In this document: one piece after another, positions 43,051 through 55,425 of the stretch
Layout of the letters: every line of letters starts with the position of its first letter
How positions within the stretch are numbered: the stretch's first letter is position 1
DNA from: Gonocerus acuteangulatus
Lineage: Eukaryota; Arthropoda; Insecta; Hemiptera; Coreidae
Assembly (NCBI GenBank): GCA_946811695.1
Contig: OX328128.1
Coordinates: 79,857,666 to 79,921,665, forward strand
Reading direction: 5' to 3'
DNA length: 64,000 nt
Position numbers and translations under genes: made by a program
The notes under the pieces: model-generated
What the model saw: only the letters and a program-made list of their open reading frames with translations
Database searches by the model: none
What the model was told of the DNA's origin: nothing

Positions 43051-44480
43051 CTCATTCAGTTGTCGCTCAACATAAACAAATAATAATAATACTTTGTTAC
43101 AAAATGACAACTTCTCTAACGAGCTGAATCTTCTCACAACATTTAATTTTAGTCAACGAGTTATACTACTGGTTTTGCAGATGTAGACAAGTTTCGTCTT
43201 CGAGCAAGGGTTTCTGATCTACCATTTTTATTTTATCATCCCCGAGGCGATATAGGAGAATAGCTTCTGAGTCATCGCAATATTTCATTTTCCTCTCCTT
43301 TAACCTCCCACCCGCTATGACCATCTCAGCTTTACTTGAAGGTAAAATAGAGAAAAGTGTCTTCATACTTTCAGTCCACGATTAATGAACATACAAGGTA
43401 CGAAATTCAAAATCCGATAAAATCTATTTCTTTCTGGAGATTCGGATAATGACAGCAGATTTTGGCGGGAGTTCTCCATACATAGATAATATTATCTATT
43501 AGTTAAAGCTATATCTAGGATCAGATTGATGTGTGTTAAAATAGTAAGTGGGGTGCTTGAGGATGTGCCAAAAAAGGTGTCTATTTCAGCTGGAAGCAGT
43601 CCTTCTTTCATGGTCTTCCATTAGATCTTCAAAACTGGTTTAGAATCGCCATACATAATGATATAATTGTTACATTTGGACTCGCAAGATTGGCATACAT
43701 TTCCTTCTTTTTTTCAAAAACAAGCCTAAGGATAACTAAAAATATAGACAATACGTCCTGTTTTAGAACTCAAAGCAAATGATAAAATATAAACGGATCA
43801 TTGAGATTGTGGAGGTGTAGATAAAATTGTGGGTGCAGATTTAGGAGGAGGTGGAAAAGCATCAGGCATGACTACACTATGGCTACCAACAAGACGTTTG
43901 ATAGTGTAAATATGATGAGGGACTAAGCTTAGTAGGTTGAAGTCGGACACTACCTGGTCCCCAGGTGGTCATGATGGATTTTCTAGAGTGTCAGTGATGA
44001 CCTGCTAAGCACTAAAGATGTTAAATTAGGGCGTACTAGTTTTACTGAATGTTTTTAGCTCCTAAATTCATTAGATTTTACGCACATAGCTTTTTAAAAA
44101 GAAATTTAAAGTTTGTATACTTTTCTCTGGGATATTTATATTTTTTTCTAACGGTTTTTGGAACTTGGTGAGCATACTCATTCCTAATTTGCAAGTCAAG
44201 ATGCCCAGAATATATTTTTTCTGATAAAAATGATGAGAACAGTGGAACAGTCCAGATCAAGCCAATGAAAAGAGATTTCAGTTTACCATAATATGGTAAA
44301 CTACTGAAATTATTATTACTTTATTGGTTATATTATAACCAATAAAATATTTCATGCCTACACATCCACTGTAGAACAATATTCCCAAAATTTAAAAAAA
44401 AAAAAAGTCACATTTCCCTGTCATCTGTTTAATAATATATAATGAAATGAAAATTAGACAGAATGAGGAAGATAATCCTT
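43051..44480. other. Unassigned sequence
   Basis: The only open frame of note is 43366-43166 (minus, 66 codons, MKTLFSILPSSKAEMV...). Its composition is protein-like but I recognise no homology. Confidence 0.35.
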
Positions 44481-44484
44481 TTTA

Positions 44485-44959
44485 TCAGGTCATCCCATAA
44501 GTAATGCCGGTGGACTATAGAATGTGTCAATCCAAGTTTTTCTGTTAGCTCCTCGGCTGTTAAAGCAGGATTTTCTTCTACAGTAGCCTGCAGGAGTTGG
44601 TCGTCAAGCTATGTTGGTCGATCTGTACTAGGCTCATCTTCAAGCTTGTCGGTTTTCTGCTTGAATTCCTTTAAACCACCACTGCACTTGTCGCTCACTA
44701 ATGACATTTATTTCTACAATTTTTTGAAAACTTGAAGTGGCATTTTCTCCCGTATCGAATACCCAAAGGATAACATGACATAAGTAGTGTCTTGGGAGAT
44801 CCATTTCAAATCAAATGTCAGCACAGAATAAATAAGTTTCACCAACCAAAACATGATAAATAGAAGTGTATTTAATGCTGTAATAGACAAAAATAAATTG
44901 AAAAGAGAATATAAACAGGCAGAATATTAAAAACCTACATTAATTATGGGATGACCTGA
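44485..44959 (-). mobile_element. Mariner deletion derivative with TA duplications (475 bp)
   Basis: The ends are TCAGGTCATCCCATAA and its complement, flanked by TA at 44483-44484 and 44960-44961. The minus strand encodes a mariner helix-turn-helix stretch, EFKQKTDKLEDEPSTDRPT, then a stop, then LDDQLLQATVEENPALTAEE. The catalytic half is absent. Confidence 0.9.
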
Positions 44960-45394
44960 TAGAATCTCAATTATAAACCGAAAATGGTATTGACCACTAC
45001 TAATTATTGTGGTCTATTGTGTGTATAATATCTAACAGAAAAAAAGAGAGGCAAAATGGGAGTAATATTAGTGAACTAGATTTAAGGAGACAGCTAATGC
45101 AAAATTAACAACATGAATATAAAACTGAATTTCAGATACCTAGAAGATCTTCAGCTGGCTTCTGAGCACCGAGATTCAACTCAATAAATCAACTTATTCA
45201 TACAATTCAAAACAAGCAGGAAAGAAGATGTCTCAGAATTTGATGTACTAAATAAAAAAAATCCTGGTTGAAAACATTTTAGCAAATGCGATGTAGGGCT
45301 CTGTCATAATTCCTTCCATGATAGCTATATTAAGGAGTAAAACTCCTCTACCTATTAAAAAAAATATGGATGTATCATTTTACATCCTGGCAGG

Positions 45395-45460
45395 GTTGAT
45401 AGTGCGTTAGGATTCCCAAGGAGATGCAGGTTTGAGTCCCACTTGGAGCACGTTGAGATA
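45395..45460 (+). mobile_element. tRNA-derived SINE head, copy 1
   Basis: GCAGGTTTGAGTCCCACTTG is a tRNA T-arm with a B box. The block aligns with 54684-54755. Confidence 0.5.
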
Positions 45461-46960
45461 TTTTTTCCAAAACCTAACTACATCCCCTACCCAAATTCTC
45501 AGCCTGTCATAGAGTAATGGGATATCCCAACTAATTGTCCTCCCTACCCATAAGTCCTCAACCTGTTTTAAATCTCCTCCCATTCTATAAGTCCTCAACC
45601 TGTTTTAAATATCCTCCCTACCCATTAGTCCTCATAGACAAACGCCATATCCTAACCTAAATCTCCTCCCTTTCTATAAGTCCTCAACCTGTTTTAAATA
45701 TCCTCCTTTCCCATAAGTCCTCATAGACTAACGGGATATCCTAACTGAATTTCCTCCATTCCCAGAAGTCCTCATAGACTAAAGGGATATCCTAACTGAA
45801 TTTCCTTCTTTCCCAGAAATCCTCATAGACAACCGGGATATCCTAACTAAATCTCCTCCTTTTCCAGAAGTCCTCATAGACTAACGGGATATCCTAACTG
45901 AATTTCCTCCTTTCCCATAAGTCCTCATAGACTAACAGGATATTCTAACTGAATTTCCTCCTTTCACATTAGTCCTCATAGACTAACGGGATATCCTAAC
46001 TGAAATTTCTCCTTTCCCATAAGTGCTCATAGACTAACGGGATATCCTAACTAAATTTCCTCCTTTCCCAGAAATTCTCATAGACAAAGGGATATCCTAA
46101 CTAAATCTCCTCCTTCCCCAAAAGTCCTCATAGATTAAAGGGATATCCTAACTGAATTTCCTCCTTTGCCATAAGTCCTCAAAGACTTACGGGATATCCT
46201 AACTGAATTTCCTCCTTTGCCATAAGTCCTCAAAGACTTACGGGATATCCTAACTGAATTTCCTCCTTTGCCATAAGTCCTCATAGACTAACGGGATATC
46301 CTAACTGAATTTCCTCCTTTCCCATAAGTCCTCATAGACTAACAGGATATTCTAACTGAATTTCCTCCTTTCCCATTAGTCCTCATAGACTAACGGGATA
46401 TCCTAACTGAATTTCCTCCTTTGCCATAAGTCCTCATAGACTAACGGGATATCCTAACTGAATTTCCTCCTTTCCCATAAGTCCTCATAGACTAACAGGA
46501 TATTCTAACTGAATTTCCTCCTTTCCCATTAGTCCTTATAGACTAACGGGATATCCTAACTGAATTTCCTCCTTTGCCATAAGTCCTCATAGACTAACGG
46601 GATATCCTAACTGAATTTCCTCCTTTCCCATAAGTCCTCATAGACTAACGGGATATCCTAACTGAATTTCCTCCTTTCCCATAAGTCCTCATAGACTAAC
46701 AGGATATTCTAACTGAATTTCCTCCTTTCCCATTAGTCCTCATAGACTAACGGGATATCCTAACTGAATTTCCTCCTTTGCCATAAGTCCTCATAGACTT
46801 ACGGGATATCCTAACTGAATTTCCTCCTTTCCCCGAAGTCCTCATAGACTAACAGGATATTCTAACTGAATCTCTTCTCTTCTCATAAGTCCTCATAGAC
46901 AATTGGAATATCCTAACAAAATTCCTTTTTTCCCACAGGTCATCAGCTTGTTCTCATAAA
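45437..46960. repeat. 51-bp minisatellite, ~29 units, trimeric higher order
   Basis: The unit is TAAGTCCTCATAGACTAACG + GGATATCCTAACTGAATTTC + CTCCTTTCCCA. The left units are diverged and the right ones nearly identical. Variants (AACAGGATATTCT, CCCATTAG, TTTGCC) recur at spacings of 153 or 204 bases (about 46341, 46494, 46698), so three- or four-unit blocks were copied. All six frames contain stops. It ends about 280 bases past the NAA25 stop codon. Confidence 0.95.
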
Positions 46961-47242
46961 CAAAAGGGATTTCAACCTACCTGATAAAAAAAAATAATAT
47001 ATATTCATTTTTAAAATAATAAAAAAATCCAGAGTCGTCATATATGCTTGATGGCAGGGGAAAGGTTCCTGAAAATAAAAACATTGTAAAAATAAAACAC
47101 TTTCTAATTACACTGGTACAATTATTCCGAATCAAATAAATAAATATATCACAAATAATAACTACTCTCAAATAGATTTAAGTAAAATATAGCTATGGCT
47201 TCAAACAATCAACACCACAGTTCACATTTGGATATTTACAAG

Positions 47243-50194
47243 TTACACTTTAGGTGAGCCGATAAATTTGAGTTTTTGCTTCAAAACATTACAAATCTGA
47301 TTCACTGAACTGTTATAGCTTTTGATCAAATAGTCATTTGCACGAAGAGACATTTCCTTTAAGACACAAATCTCTTTTTCATCTTCTAATACGTTTGGTA
47401 CATTGAATTCTCCTAGTTTAAGATTATTTTCTTTCCACATTTTCTCCTCAGATCTAAGTACAGTTTCAAGGTACTTGATGTACGACATGATGACATTAAT
47501 ATATTTAGAACTTACATCAGCGCGCCAATCGAAGTCACCCAAATTTTCTGTTCGCACTTTATTGGTTTTCTTTCCTTTCTTAGCCAAACCTAGTTTAAAT
47601 TTTCTTAGTACAGAATCGCAAACTCCAGCAACAGTACAAGAAAATGAAACAATCTCTACAAAAAGGCTGCTCATCTGAATAACGATATTTCTGGAAGCAG
47701 GATTATCACATTTAATTAATTCTTCTGATAAAATATTAATATATTCCTTAAAGAAAAGAATAATAGATTCTAAGTGCATGTTGGCATTTTCCTTATTACT
47801 ATGCTCTCCTGGAAGAAGGTACAGTAAGAATTTAGATCCGTTTATAATAGGGTCAAAATAATTACACTGAAGAATCATTATAAGTCTCGAATGTGGTGGT
47901 CCAGCTACAAACCTGTTCGGAATGGAGTTGGGCGAGTTATTCTGCAAAGTTTTTAGATTGCTTGCCAATTCCATTGTGTGCGTATAAAGCTCTTGCTTTA
48001 ATGAACAGTAGTTGGAGGACAAACAAGTTTTTTCGTTGTTCTCAATAGACAGTTCTTCATACAAAATATCCAAATCGCCATGACCTAGCTGAATACACGA
48101 GGCAAAAATCTGTAGCAATAAACTTCTTAAACGTAAAAAAACTATGTCAAGAAGATAAGTCTGTTCTATAGCAGAGTAGTTCAGTCTTTTATCTTCGGGA
48201 TCGACATCCCATAATACTGTGAAATCTCTGTTATCTTGTAGAAGGTTCCATTCGATCTTGTCGATTGGGAGCATTTCTTTTATTATCTGAACTGTATTCG
48301 AGTAGGTCGGAGATAGGAATATATCAAGAAGCATTTTTTCTAAAGTAGCCTGTCTGTAATGTGTCGAGTAATTCAGTTTTTCTCTTATATGAATAAATTC
48401 AGGAATTTTGGTGAGAGCATCATATTTGTAAGCAAAAGTAATATGGTCTGCACTTTCTTTGAAATTATTTGTGAAAAATTTTAAAGTACAATTTAGAACT
48501 GTCTTAGCGTGGTTATATTCGGCGTTAGCCAAAAGGGGAAATACGTGCATATAGCCCAAAGTATCGAGCTGCATGTGCTTCAGATCTAGGGATAAATAGG
48601 CATTATGAGCTCCTTCTGTACCGCCGAGCAAGTGGTAGAATTTCAAAAGCAATGTTTTCAACTGACTATTTGACGGACTATAATATAGTGCATAATGGCA
48701 AAGTACGATGGCTTCGAATAAATGGTTGTAATCATTTGTATCGACCCAGACTTCATATAGTGTATGAACAGCAAGCAAAGCGTATCGGTCATTAGATCTC
48801 GGTTCTGTTGCGGGGAGGACGCTGTTAAATTTTGATCCATGTATGAAATACTGTAGCATATTGACGACACTCTGAAGTCTATCCGATCCAGAGAGAGATT
48901 CTGTGATCCCGAATACTTTTACGAGCTCAGCATTCGTCAAATGGAGATTCATTTGAGCTCTATCTTTGGGAAATTCTCCACTTTTCAACGAGACCAATTC
49001 ACATACTTGACTAAGAAATTGTACAGGATCGACTAAGTGGAGATAAGGACGCAAGTCGTAGAGGCAAGATTCCTTCGTTCCGAATTCCTGCACATACTCC
49101 ACCATGCAATTGAGAATGTCTCCGATAATTTTCTCACCTGACTGATCGTCATTCAATAAGCGAGAATAAAATTCTAAATGAGCTAAATAAGGGCCACGTT
49201 TTTTCTGATTTAGCAATTTGTTTTCATTCATAAGTACATTAAGAAAGTCTCTAGTTCTATTGAAAGGGGAGTTTTCATCTTCTGACTCGAATGTGCAACC
49301 TTTCCCCAGCTGAAAAACTGTATCCAAATAAAGTAATATATAATTCCACGAATCGATATCTTCCAGAAGTACAAGTTTAAGTAGTTCATTAGCCTCAGCC
49401 CACATTTCCAATTTTAAGTAGAGATCTATACGCTTGTTCATTACAGTTGAAGGTTCTAATTTACTCCCTAAGTCTCCTTTTAAAACACTCAACGCTTCTT
49501 TAAGCTTTCCTTGCATTTCAAGAATTATTAAATAAATTAAAACTTCTTGCTCGGTTTCGACTTTTTTGTTACTCACAGGTTTCTCAACCATTTTCTCAGC
49601 CAATCGTAAAATAAGACTCTTTTCGTTTTCGATAGGTGGAGGTTTAATCAAAGAATCTTTAGAATAATAAGAAGACAACGTAAAATAAGGCATTATGTCT
49701 GACAAATTGTCTGCTGTTTGAATAAGAAGACTTATAATACTCCAAAAATAATATTGATTCTTAGGTTTGACTTTAAATAAGGACAATGCTGTAGTTTGTT
49801 GTTTTTTAAAGTCACCAATACGCACATAAGACAAAAAGAGATTTGTTAAAATTTCTTCGTTACCTTGGTCTTTTAAATTTGCATTTTCGTAGAGACTGCA
49901 TATTAAATTCGGTTTGTGTATTTCCCGATAGCAAACAGTCATTAACTGGAGAGTAGCTTCTTCCACTGGACATTCCTCACGAATAACTTCCAATTGCTCC
50001 ATGCTGTCCGACTCCTTTCCCAGTCTCAGTAGGGCCAAACATTTTAAAACTCTAGCGCATTGAAGATTTGGATGTTTTTTAAGGACTTTCTCAGCTTCTT
50101 GTAGTGCTTTCTTATTATTTCCATTATCTAACAAATCGTAAATTGGCCGCAGTTTCCTTTCAGACACAGGATAAACTGAGAGTCTTGAACTCAT
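47243..50194 (-). CDS. NAA25: NAA25, auxiliary subunit of N-terminal acetyltransferase B
   Basis: A single 983-codon frame from an ATG. Human NAA25 is 972 residues, so it is full length. The N-terminus RKLRPIYDLLDNGNNKKALQ, AEKVLKKHPNLQCARVLKCL and ALSLFKVKPKNQYYFWSI are the TPR-like helical repeats and the conserved W-I/V-S-L segment of the MDM20/psidin family. LILRLAEKM, a helical middle and a late RYALLAVHTLYEVW block also fit. The subunit tethers the catalytic NAA20 to ribosomes, and NatB acetylates nascent proteins starting Met-Asp, -Glu, -Asn or -Gln. No internal stop or intron. No canonical AATAAA was found within about 250 bases downstream. No adjacent gene shares its orientation. Confidence 0.95.
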   Translation of the reverse strand: MSSRLSVYPVSERKLRPIYDLLDNGNNKKALQEAEKVLKKHPNLQCARVLKCLALLRLGKESDSMEQLEVIREECPVEEATLQLMTVCYREIHKPNLICSLYENANLKDQGNEEILTNLFLSYVRIGDFKKQQTTALSLFKVKPKNQYYFWSIISLLIQTADNLSDIMPYFTLSSYYSKDSLIKPPPIENEKSLILRLAEKMVEKPVSNKKVETEQEVLIYLIILEMQGKLKEALSVLKGDLGSKLEPSTVMNKRIDLYLKLEMWAEANELLKLVLLEDIDSWNYILLYLDTVFQLGKGCTFESEDENSPFNRTRDFLNVLMNENKLLNQKKRGPYLAHLEFYSRLLNDDQSGEKIIGDILNCMVEYVQEFGTKESCLYDLRPYLHLVDPVQFLSQVCELVSLKSGEFPKDRAQMNLHLTNAELVKVFGITESLSGSDRLQSVVNMLQYFIHGSKFNSVLPATEPRSNDRYALLAVHTLYEVWVDTNDYNHLFEAIVLCHYALYYSPSNSQLKTLLLKFYHLLGGTEGAHNAYLSLDLKHMQLDTLGYMHVFPLLANAEYNHAKTVLNCTLKFFTNNFKESADHITFAYKYDALTKIPEFIHIREKLNYSTHYRQATLEKMLLDIFLSPTYSNTVQIIKEMLPIDKIEWNLLQDNRDFTVLWDVDPEDKRLNYSAIEQTYLLDIVFLRLRSLLLQIFASCIQLGHGDLDILYEELSIENNEKTCLSSNYCSLKQELYTHTMELASNLKTLQNNSPNSIPNRFVAGPPHSRLIMILQCNYFDPIINGSKFLLYLLPGEHSNKENANMHLESIILFFKEYINILSEELIKCDNPASRNIVIQMSSLFVEIVSFSCTVAGVCDSVLRKFKLGLAKKGKKTNKVRTENLGDFDWRADVSSKYINVIMSYIKYLETVLRSEEKMWKENNLKLGEFNVPNVLEDEKEICVLKEMSLRANDYLIKSYNSSVNQICNVLKQKLKFIGSPKV

Positions 50195-52900
50195 ATTTTT
50201 AAATTATAACACTAACTGTAAAAAGCAAAGAAACAATCACAAATTACAGTGGAAGAACGAATTGAAGAATTTACTCCGGCACACCGGTCATGCATGTTGA
50301 AGAACGGATCCGAAATTGTTCACATCAATTTATCACATTGAGAAAGAATGAAAGCGACGAACCAAGAGTTTTTTTACGCCAGAAAACAAGGATTTGAGTA
50401 CACTTAATCACTAATTATCACCATTTCTCACTAATAGCCTGCATATCATAACCTTCCACACTTTACTCATATCCATATCTGCTCATTTCTCTAGACACCT
50501 ACACTCATTCGCAATATCATTAAAAACAAACAAAATATACACCATGAAACCATCATCTCTTTCTAATCTCTTCTTTCTAAACAGAAAATAAGGAAAGATT
50601 GGCTTATTTATTCTTTAAATGTAAGATTAACTAATAAATTTAATCCTTTATATCAGAATCTTCTGTCATAATTTTCTATTAAAATTGTGTAAAGAATATG
50701 GTCACAATAATAATTTGTTTACAATTCAATATATTTAAACACAATGTTTACCCGTTCGGAAAGGGGGGGGGGATGAGATTATTTCCTTAAATTTAAAAAT
50801 ACGTCTTGATTATTAAAATGACCTTATCATTTAGACAAAGATATCAATTGTTAATACGTTTAAATAATTCTATTGAAAAAATTATGAGTTTACGCAGCAT
50901 TGAGTTAATAGTCTCAGGATGGAATAAATAAGACCTATGACCGCTGGGTATCAAAAGGTAAATCAAACAAATGATAAAGCGATTTTTAAAGACAAAGTGT
51001 TAATTTAAATAGGAAAGAAAGCGCATACTTTAGTACATAAATAAAATAAAATATAATAATATCTGCCCCCCCTCTCTTTTTAATAAAAAATGCTCTCAAT
51101 TTAATGATAGCGTGTTCCGTAATCTCTTTACAGCTAATTCATTGTTTTATTTTTTTCAAAAATGCATTATGTTTCAAGTAAAATATATATATGACAGTAA
51201 TTTGTAATCCCCCACGAAATGACAGATATGAATGACAGATAACGTTATGTGACTTCAACACTGATAGTGAGACTTTTATCAGTTCTTTTCCATTAATAAC
51301 AAATTTTGTCTCTTACTAATAGTTTTTTGAATTTTTAAATTGCCGTGATAAGTGCCAGTGCTTTGTCGTATATTTTAAAAGGTAGGAAAAAACCAGCTAA
51401 TACCTAAATATTTTGTTAAACCGAACGTGTTTGGTTGTTTTTATGTTTCTGTGATGGCTGATTTTCATTAATCCAGTTGATTAGAATTTTAATATCTATG
51501 TTTTTAGTAGATGTTACCACAGTATTATCATACACCATCTATAGTTTTCAGTTACACTATTTATTTTAGATATTTTGCCTCTTTCTCTCACCTTATTACA
51601 GTTATTTGTTGTATTCTTTTCCTTTTTATGTTCATGTCAATATATAATCCATTCTCTAGATATTCTTTATTTCGATTTTTCTTTTAATTTAAGTTGATGA
51701 AATTTGATTATGTTTAGACATTTCTTGAAAAAAAAAACAAAACAAAAACAAAGAAACATGAATCTGTCAAAACATTTTTTTGTGATAAATATTTCCTTGA
51801 AGAGTATATACATATATGGATATTCATTGTGACTAATTGAATTAATGCATTCTATACCACAATAAGCTAGAGTGTTATTATTTTGATTTTATTATTGTTC
51901 AATAAGTTTAAGCATTTTGTTAACATTAGTACTGTGAAGATTATAGATTTGTAGTCTTAAAGTGACAACAAACCAGCCAAGATTTCGGTCTGGGTATCTT
52001 TTAAAAAAAATCTAATTGACTGAGAATTGGAGACTGACAACGTTTTATATGTACTAAAATCAAGCATACACAGTGATTTAGAAGTGTAGATTACATGACA
52101 ATTTTCTTTGCACACTATGCAATTAAATGTAATCATTTATTTGAATTTCAAAGAACACAAATTTTGAAGAACATAATTTGTGAACAAATAAAACTTTCCT
52201 AAAATATGTATCAATTTTGGAGAAATATTTTGCAGGTTCTTAATATTAAGAATTAAAATGTTGAAATGATTATTAATTATTCAGGTAATGCATTACTTCT
52301 AGAAATGAATACATTCCGAATAAATTGACTTGCTGACTTTGGTATTGTTTTTAATTTGTGGCATGGATTTACAAAGAAGTGCAGTATTTGCTATGCTGTT
52401 ATAAACTGCTATAACTCTCTCCTAAGATGGCTAAATATCACTTTTCGTTAAAAAGAGATTCTTTTATGGTCTGGAGTATCATTCGTTAATGATTATGACT
52501 AAATGTTTTAAGCCTCTATTTTAAGAAAAATGTGCCTTTGTTAGAGTAAGTTTTTAAAAATATTTTAAACATTAAGTATACAAAGTCCTGAATGTCATAG
52601 AATCTTCTTTAGAAAAAGTGGCTTAGAGCATTTACCTATCTATACAGAGAGCTGTAAATTGAAATTACAAGACTTATATACGCCAGAAGAGGCATCAATA
52701 AGATATATGAAAACATGTTTTTAATGAAAAAACTTGCTAGTGACGACATTTCTCTTCAACTACAGTTTATTGATAAAACATTTTTTCAGTGATAATACAT
52801 ACTATAAAATCAGGGATTTAAAGTAGAATTCAGTGATGGCGAACTCCGTCTCCTAGATTCATCGATTTAGTAAATTATAATTTTAAACTAAGTTGTAGCC
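50195..52900. other. AT-rich intergenic sequence
   Basis: It should contain the NAA25 promoter and perhaps a 5' exon of the RNF13-like gene, but I could fix neither. G-run at 50763-50773. Confidence 0.5.
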
Positions 52901-52909
52901 AATCTTTCT

Positions 52910-53882
52910 CCAGGCCCATGATGGCTGACAAGCTTGGCGATCTATCATCAGAGCTATGATGTCCTACAAGCTAGGCAATCAATCATCAGGGCCATGATGA
53001 CATACAAGCTAGGAAATCTTTAATCAGTGTTACAATGCCGTACAAGCTAGGCGATCTATCATCAGAGCTATGATGGCCTAAAAGTTAGGCCATCTATGAA
53101 CAGGGAAGAAGGCCTACAAGTTAGGTGATCTACCATCAGTGCAGCTATGGGTTACTAGCTAGGCGATCTATCATCAGGGCTATGGTTTCCTACAAGCTAC
53201 AATTTAGGTCATCTATCACCAGGGCCATGATGGCATACATGCTAGGCGATCTATCATGGTCATGATGGCATACATGCTAGGCGATCTATCATCATGGTCA
53301 TGATGGCATGCAAGCAAGGCTATCTATCACCAGGGCCATGATGGCATACATGCTAGGCGATCTATCATCATGGTCATGGTGGCATACATGCTAAGCGATC
53401 TATCATCCTGGTCATGATGGCAAGCAAGCAAGGCTATCTGTCATCAAGGGCCATGATGACATACGAGCTAGGCGATCTATCATCATGGTCATGATGGCAT
53501 ACATGCTATGCGATCTATCATCAGGCCTATGGTGTCCTACAAGCAAGGCTATCTCTTATCAAGGGCCATGATGACATACGAGCTAGGTGATCTATCATTA
53601 TGGTCATGATGGCATACATGCTTGGCAATCTATCATCAGGCCTATGATGCCCTACAAGCAAGGCAATCTCTCATCAAGGGCTATGATGACATACGAGCTA
53701 GGTGATCTATCATCATGGTCATGATGGCATACATGCTAGGCAATCTATCATCAGGCCTATGATGTCCTACAAGCTAGGCAATCTCTCATCAAGGGCCATG
53801 ATGACATACGAGCTAGGCGATCTATCATCAGGCCTATGATGTCCTACATGCTAGGCAATCTATCATCAGGCCTATGATGTGA
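52910..53882. repeat. 38/39-bp minisatellite, ~25 units, trimeric higher order
   Basis: The unit is CATGATGGCATACATGCTAG + GCGATCTATCATCATGGT. In the right half a block of three variants (CAAGGGCCATGATGACATAC.., CATGGTCATGATGGCATAC.., CAGGCCTATGATGTCC..) of about 115 bases repeats. The period is not a multiple of three, so it is non-coding. Confidence 0.95.
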
Positions 53883-54204
53883 AATTATAAAGTTTTCTAG
53901 CCTAGTTATACCATATTATATTTTTCAAAACAAACAAAATTACAAAGAAAATTTCCAAATAATGTGCAATTTAAACTAAACTTATTAAGTTAATAAGATT
54001 TATTACCTGACGAATCTGATAGCGGATGGAATGAATGGATTATAAGATTAAGTAGGATAAAGAACCAAGAACTGATAAAATAAAACTATTTTTAGTCTTA
54101 ATGTCCTATTTTTGATGCATGGATTTGTTTTATCAATATACTGAAATTTAAATTAAAGTATTTCTTTATTAGTGCAATAAAATTAGATAAAAAATTTGGC
54201 AAAT

Positions 54205-55050
54205 CCCCAACTACCAACTAAATTGCAAATGAAGATAATTTAGTAAATTCAAGTGTATGCAATTTCAATATTCAAGTCTGTATGAAAAACTCTGAATATG
54301 ATTAAAGTAAAATAAAAATATATGTAAATAATATGTATGGATAATTTATGTATAAATGATACAACAAAAAAATCTAACAGAGGAAGGGGGTGGGAAGGCA
54401 GATAGCATTGTGTCGCCCGACGAAAACAGCGACGATTACGAGAGTCTTGGGATTATGTTAGACTCTGGTAAAAATAAAATTTCATGACAGGGTTTCAAAA
54501 TGCATGACTTTTTTGTGCAGTAGACACCCTGCTATAGCGCTGAACTGGAAACTAATTGCCAACATTCCCTTTGGCCTTCGACATCTACTCTAGTTTCCTT
54601 TGAGGAGTTGGTAAATCCTAACTGAGGATCGGTCACGTTCTTAGTTTTGCGCTTACTTCAACCAAACGCTCTCCTCATATTAAGGTGGATAGCATATTAG
54701 ATTTCTAGTTAAGGTGATGAAAGTCCGAATCCCACCTGCAGCAGATTGAGTTTTTCATCTATGGGCTCATTGAAAAAATTCCCAGCTTCACTGAATGTTT
54801 AGCAGTGATAGGCAATAGCGCTATTTTCTGTTAACTATTCAAACTGCTAATGCTAATAATGATTAGCAGCTACAAATAACAGATACAACTGCTAACTGCT
54901 AATTATTATCGAACAGTTTCATAGAATGTTAGGAAGTACTACGGCACTAACTTTAATCATATTCAGAGTTTTTCATGCAGACTTGAATATTGAAATTGTG
55001 TACACTTTAATTTACTAAATTATCTTCATTTACAATTTAGTTGGTAATAT
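54205..55050. repeat. Inverted repeat, ~105-bp arms
   Basis: 54205-54308 and 54950-55050 are complementary, including TCAATATTCAAGTCTG and AAACTCTGAATATGATTAAAG. They enclose a SINE head (54684-54755) and a possible exon-like segment at 54379-54468 (LTEEGGGKADSIVSPDENSD..., then a TG|GTAAAA donor-like site). Confidence 0.75.
54684..54755 (+). mobile_element. tRNA-derived SINE head, copy 2
   Basis: GGATAGCATATTAGATTTCT...AAGTCCGAATCCCACCTGCAG aligns with 45395-45460. The B-box-like element is degraded. Confidence 0.5.
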
Positions 55051-55176
55051 TTTTAGAAATTTTGGATTCTACTATCATTCTTCAATATTTTTGAGGCTGA
55101 TAATTCACTAGTCATTCTAAAATTTTTAGTGTCATTGTTTCTTCACTTTCAAAATTAATGTAACTATTCTCTTTAA

Positions 55177-55425
55177 CATATCGTCCCTACCATGTCAAAC
55201 TATCGAATATGAAAATCGGAGCGAAATATCAAACGAACATTACGAATTAATATATTGAAAAAAAATTAATATTAATATATTGAAATTTAAGGCATTTCTA
55301 GCTATTCTAATGGGTTTAGAGTTGTACATTTTGCGACAAGACGTATCATCCACAAAGCAAGAACAAAGTATCGAATCTGAAAAATGAGATTTTGCATATT
55401 TGATAGTTTTACTTGGTAGATATGA
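55177..55425. mobile_element. MITE, CATATCGTCC family, copy 2
   Basis: It starts CATATCGTCCCTACCATGTC. The right end is ...TTTGATAGTTTTACTTGGTA and GATATG. Same layout as 29945-30202. Confidence 0.85.

Noticed and set aside
45437..46960. CRISPR array
   Set aside because: The units are contiguous tandem repeats without unique spacers, in a eukaryotic genome.
47403..47678. 91-codon plus-strand frame within NAA25
   Set aside because: It is an antisense shadow of the NAA25 coding sequence.
52910..53882. CRISPR array or coding repeat
   Set aside because: There are no spacers, and the 38/39-base period breaks the reading frame at each unit.
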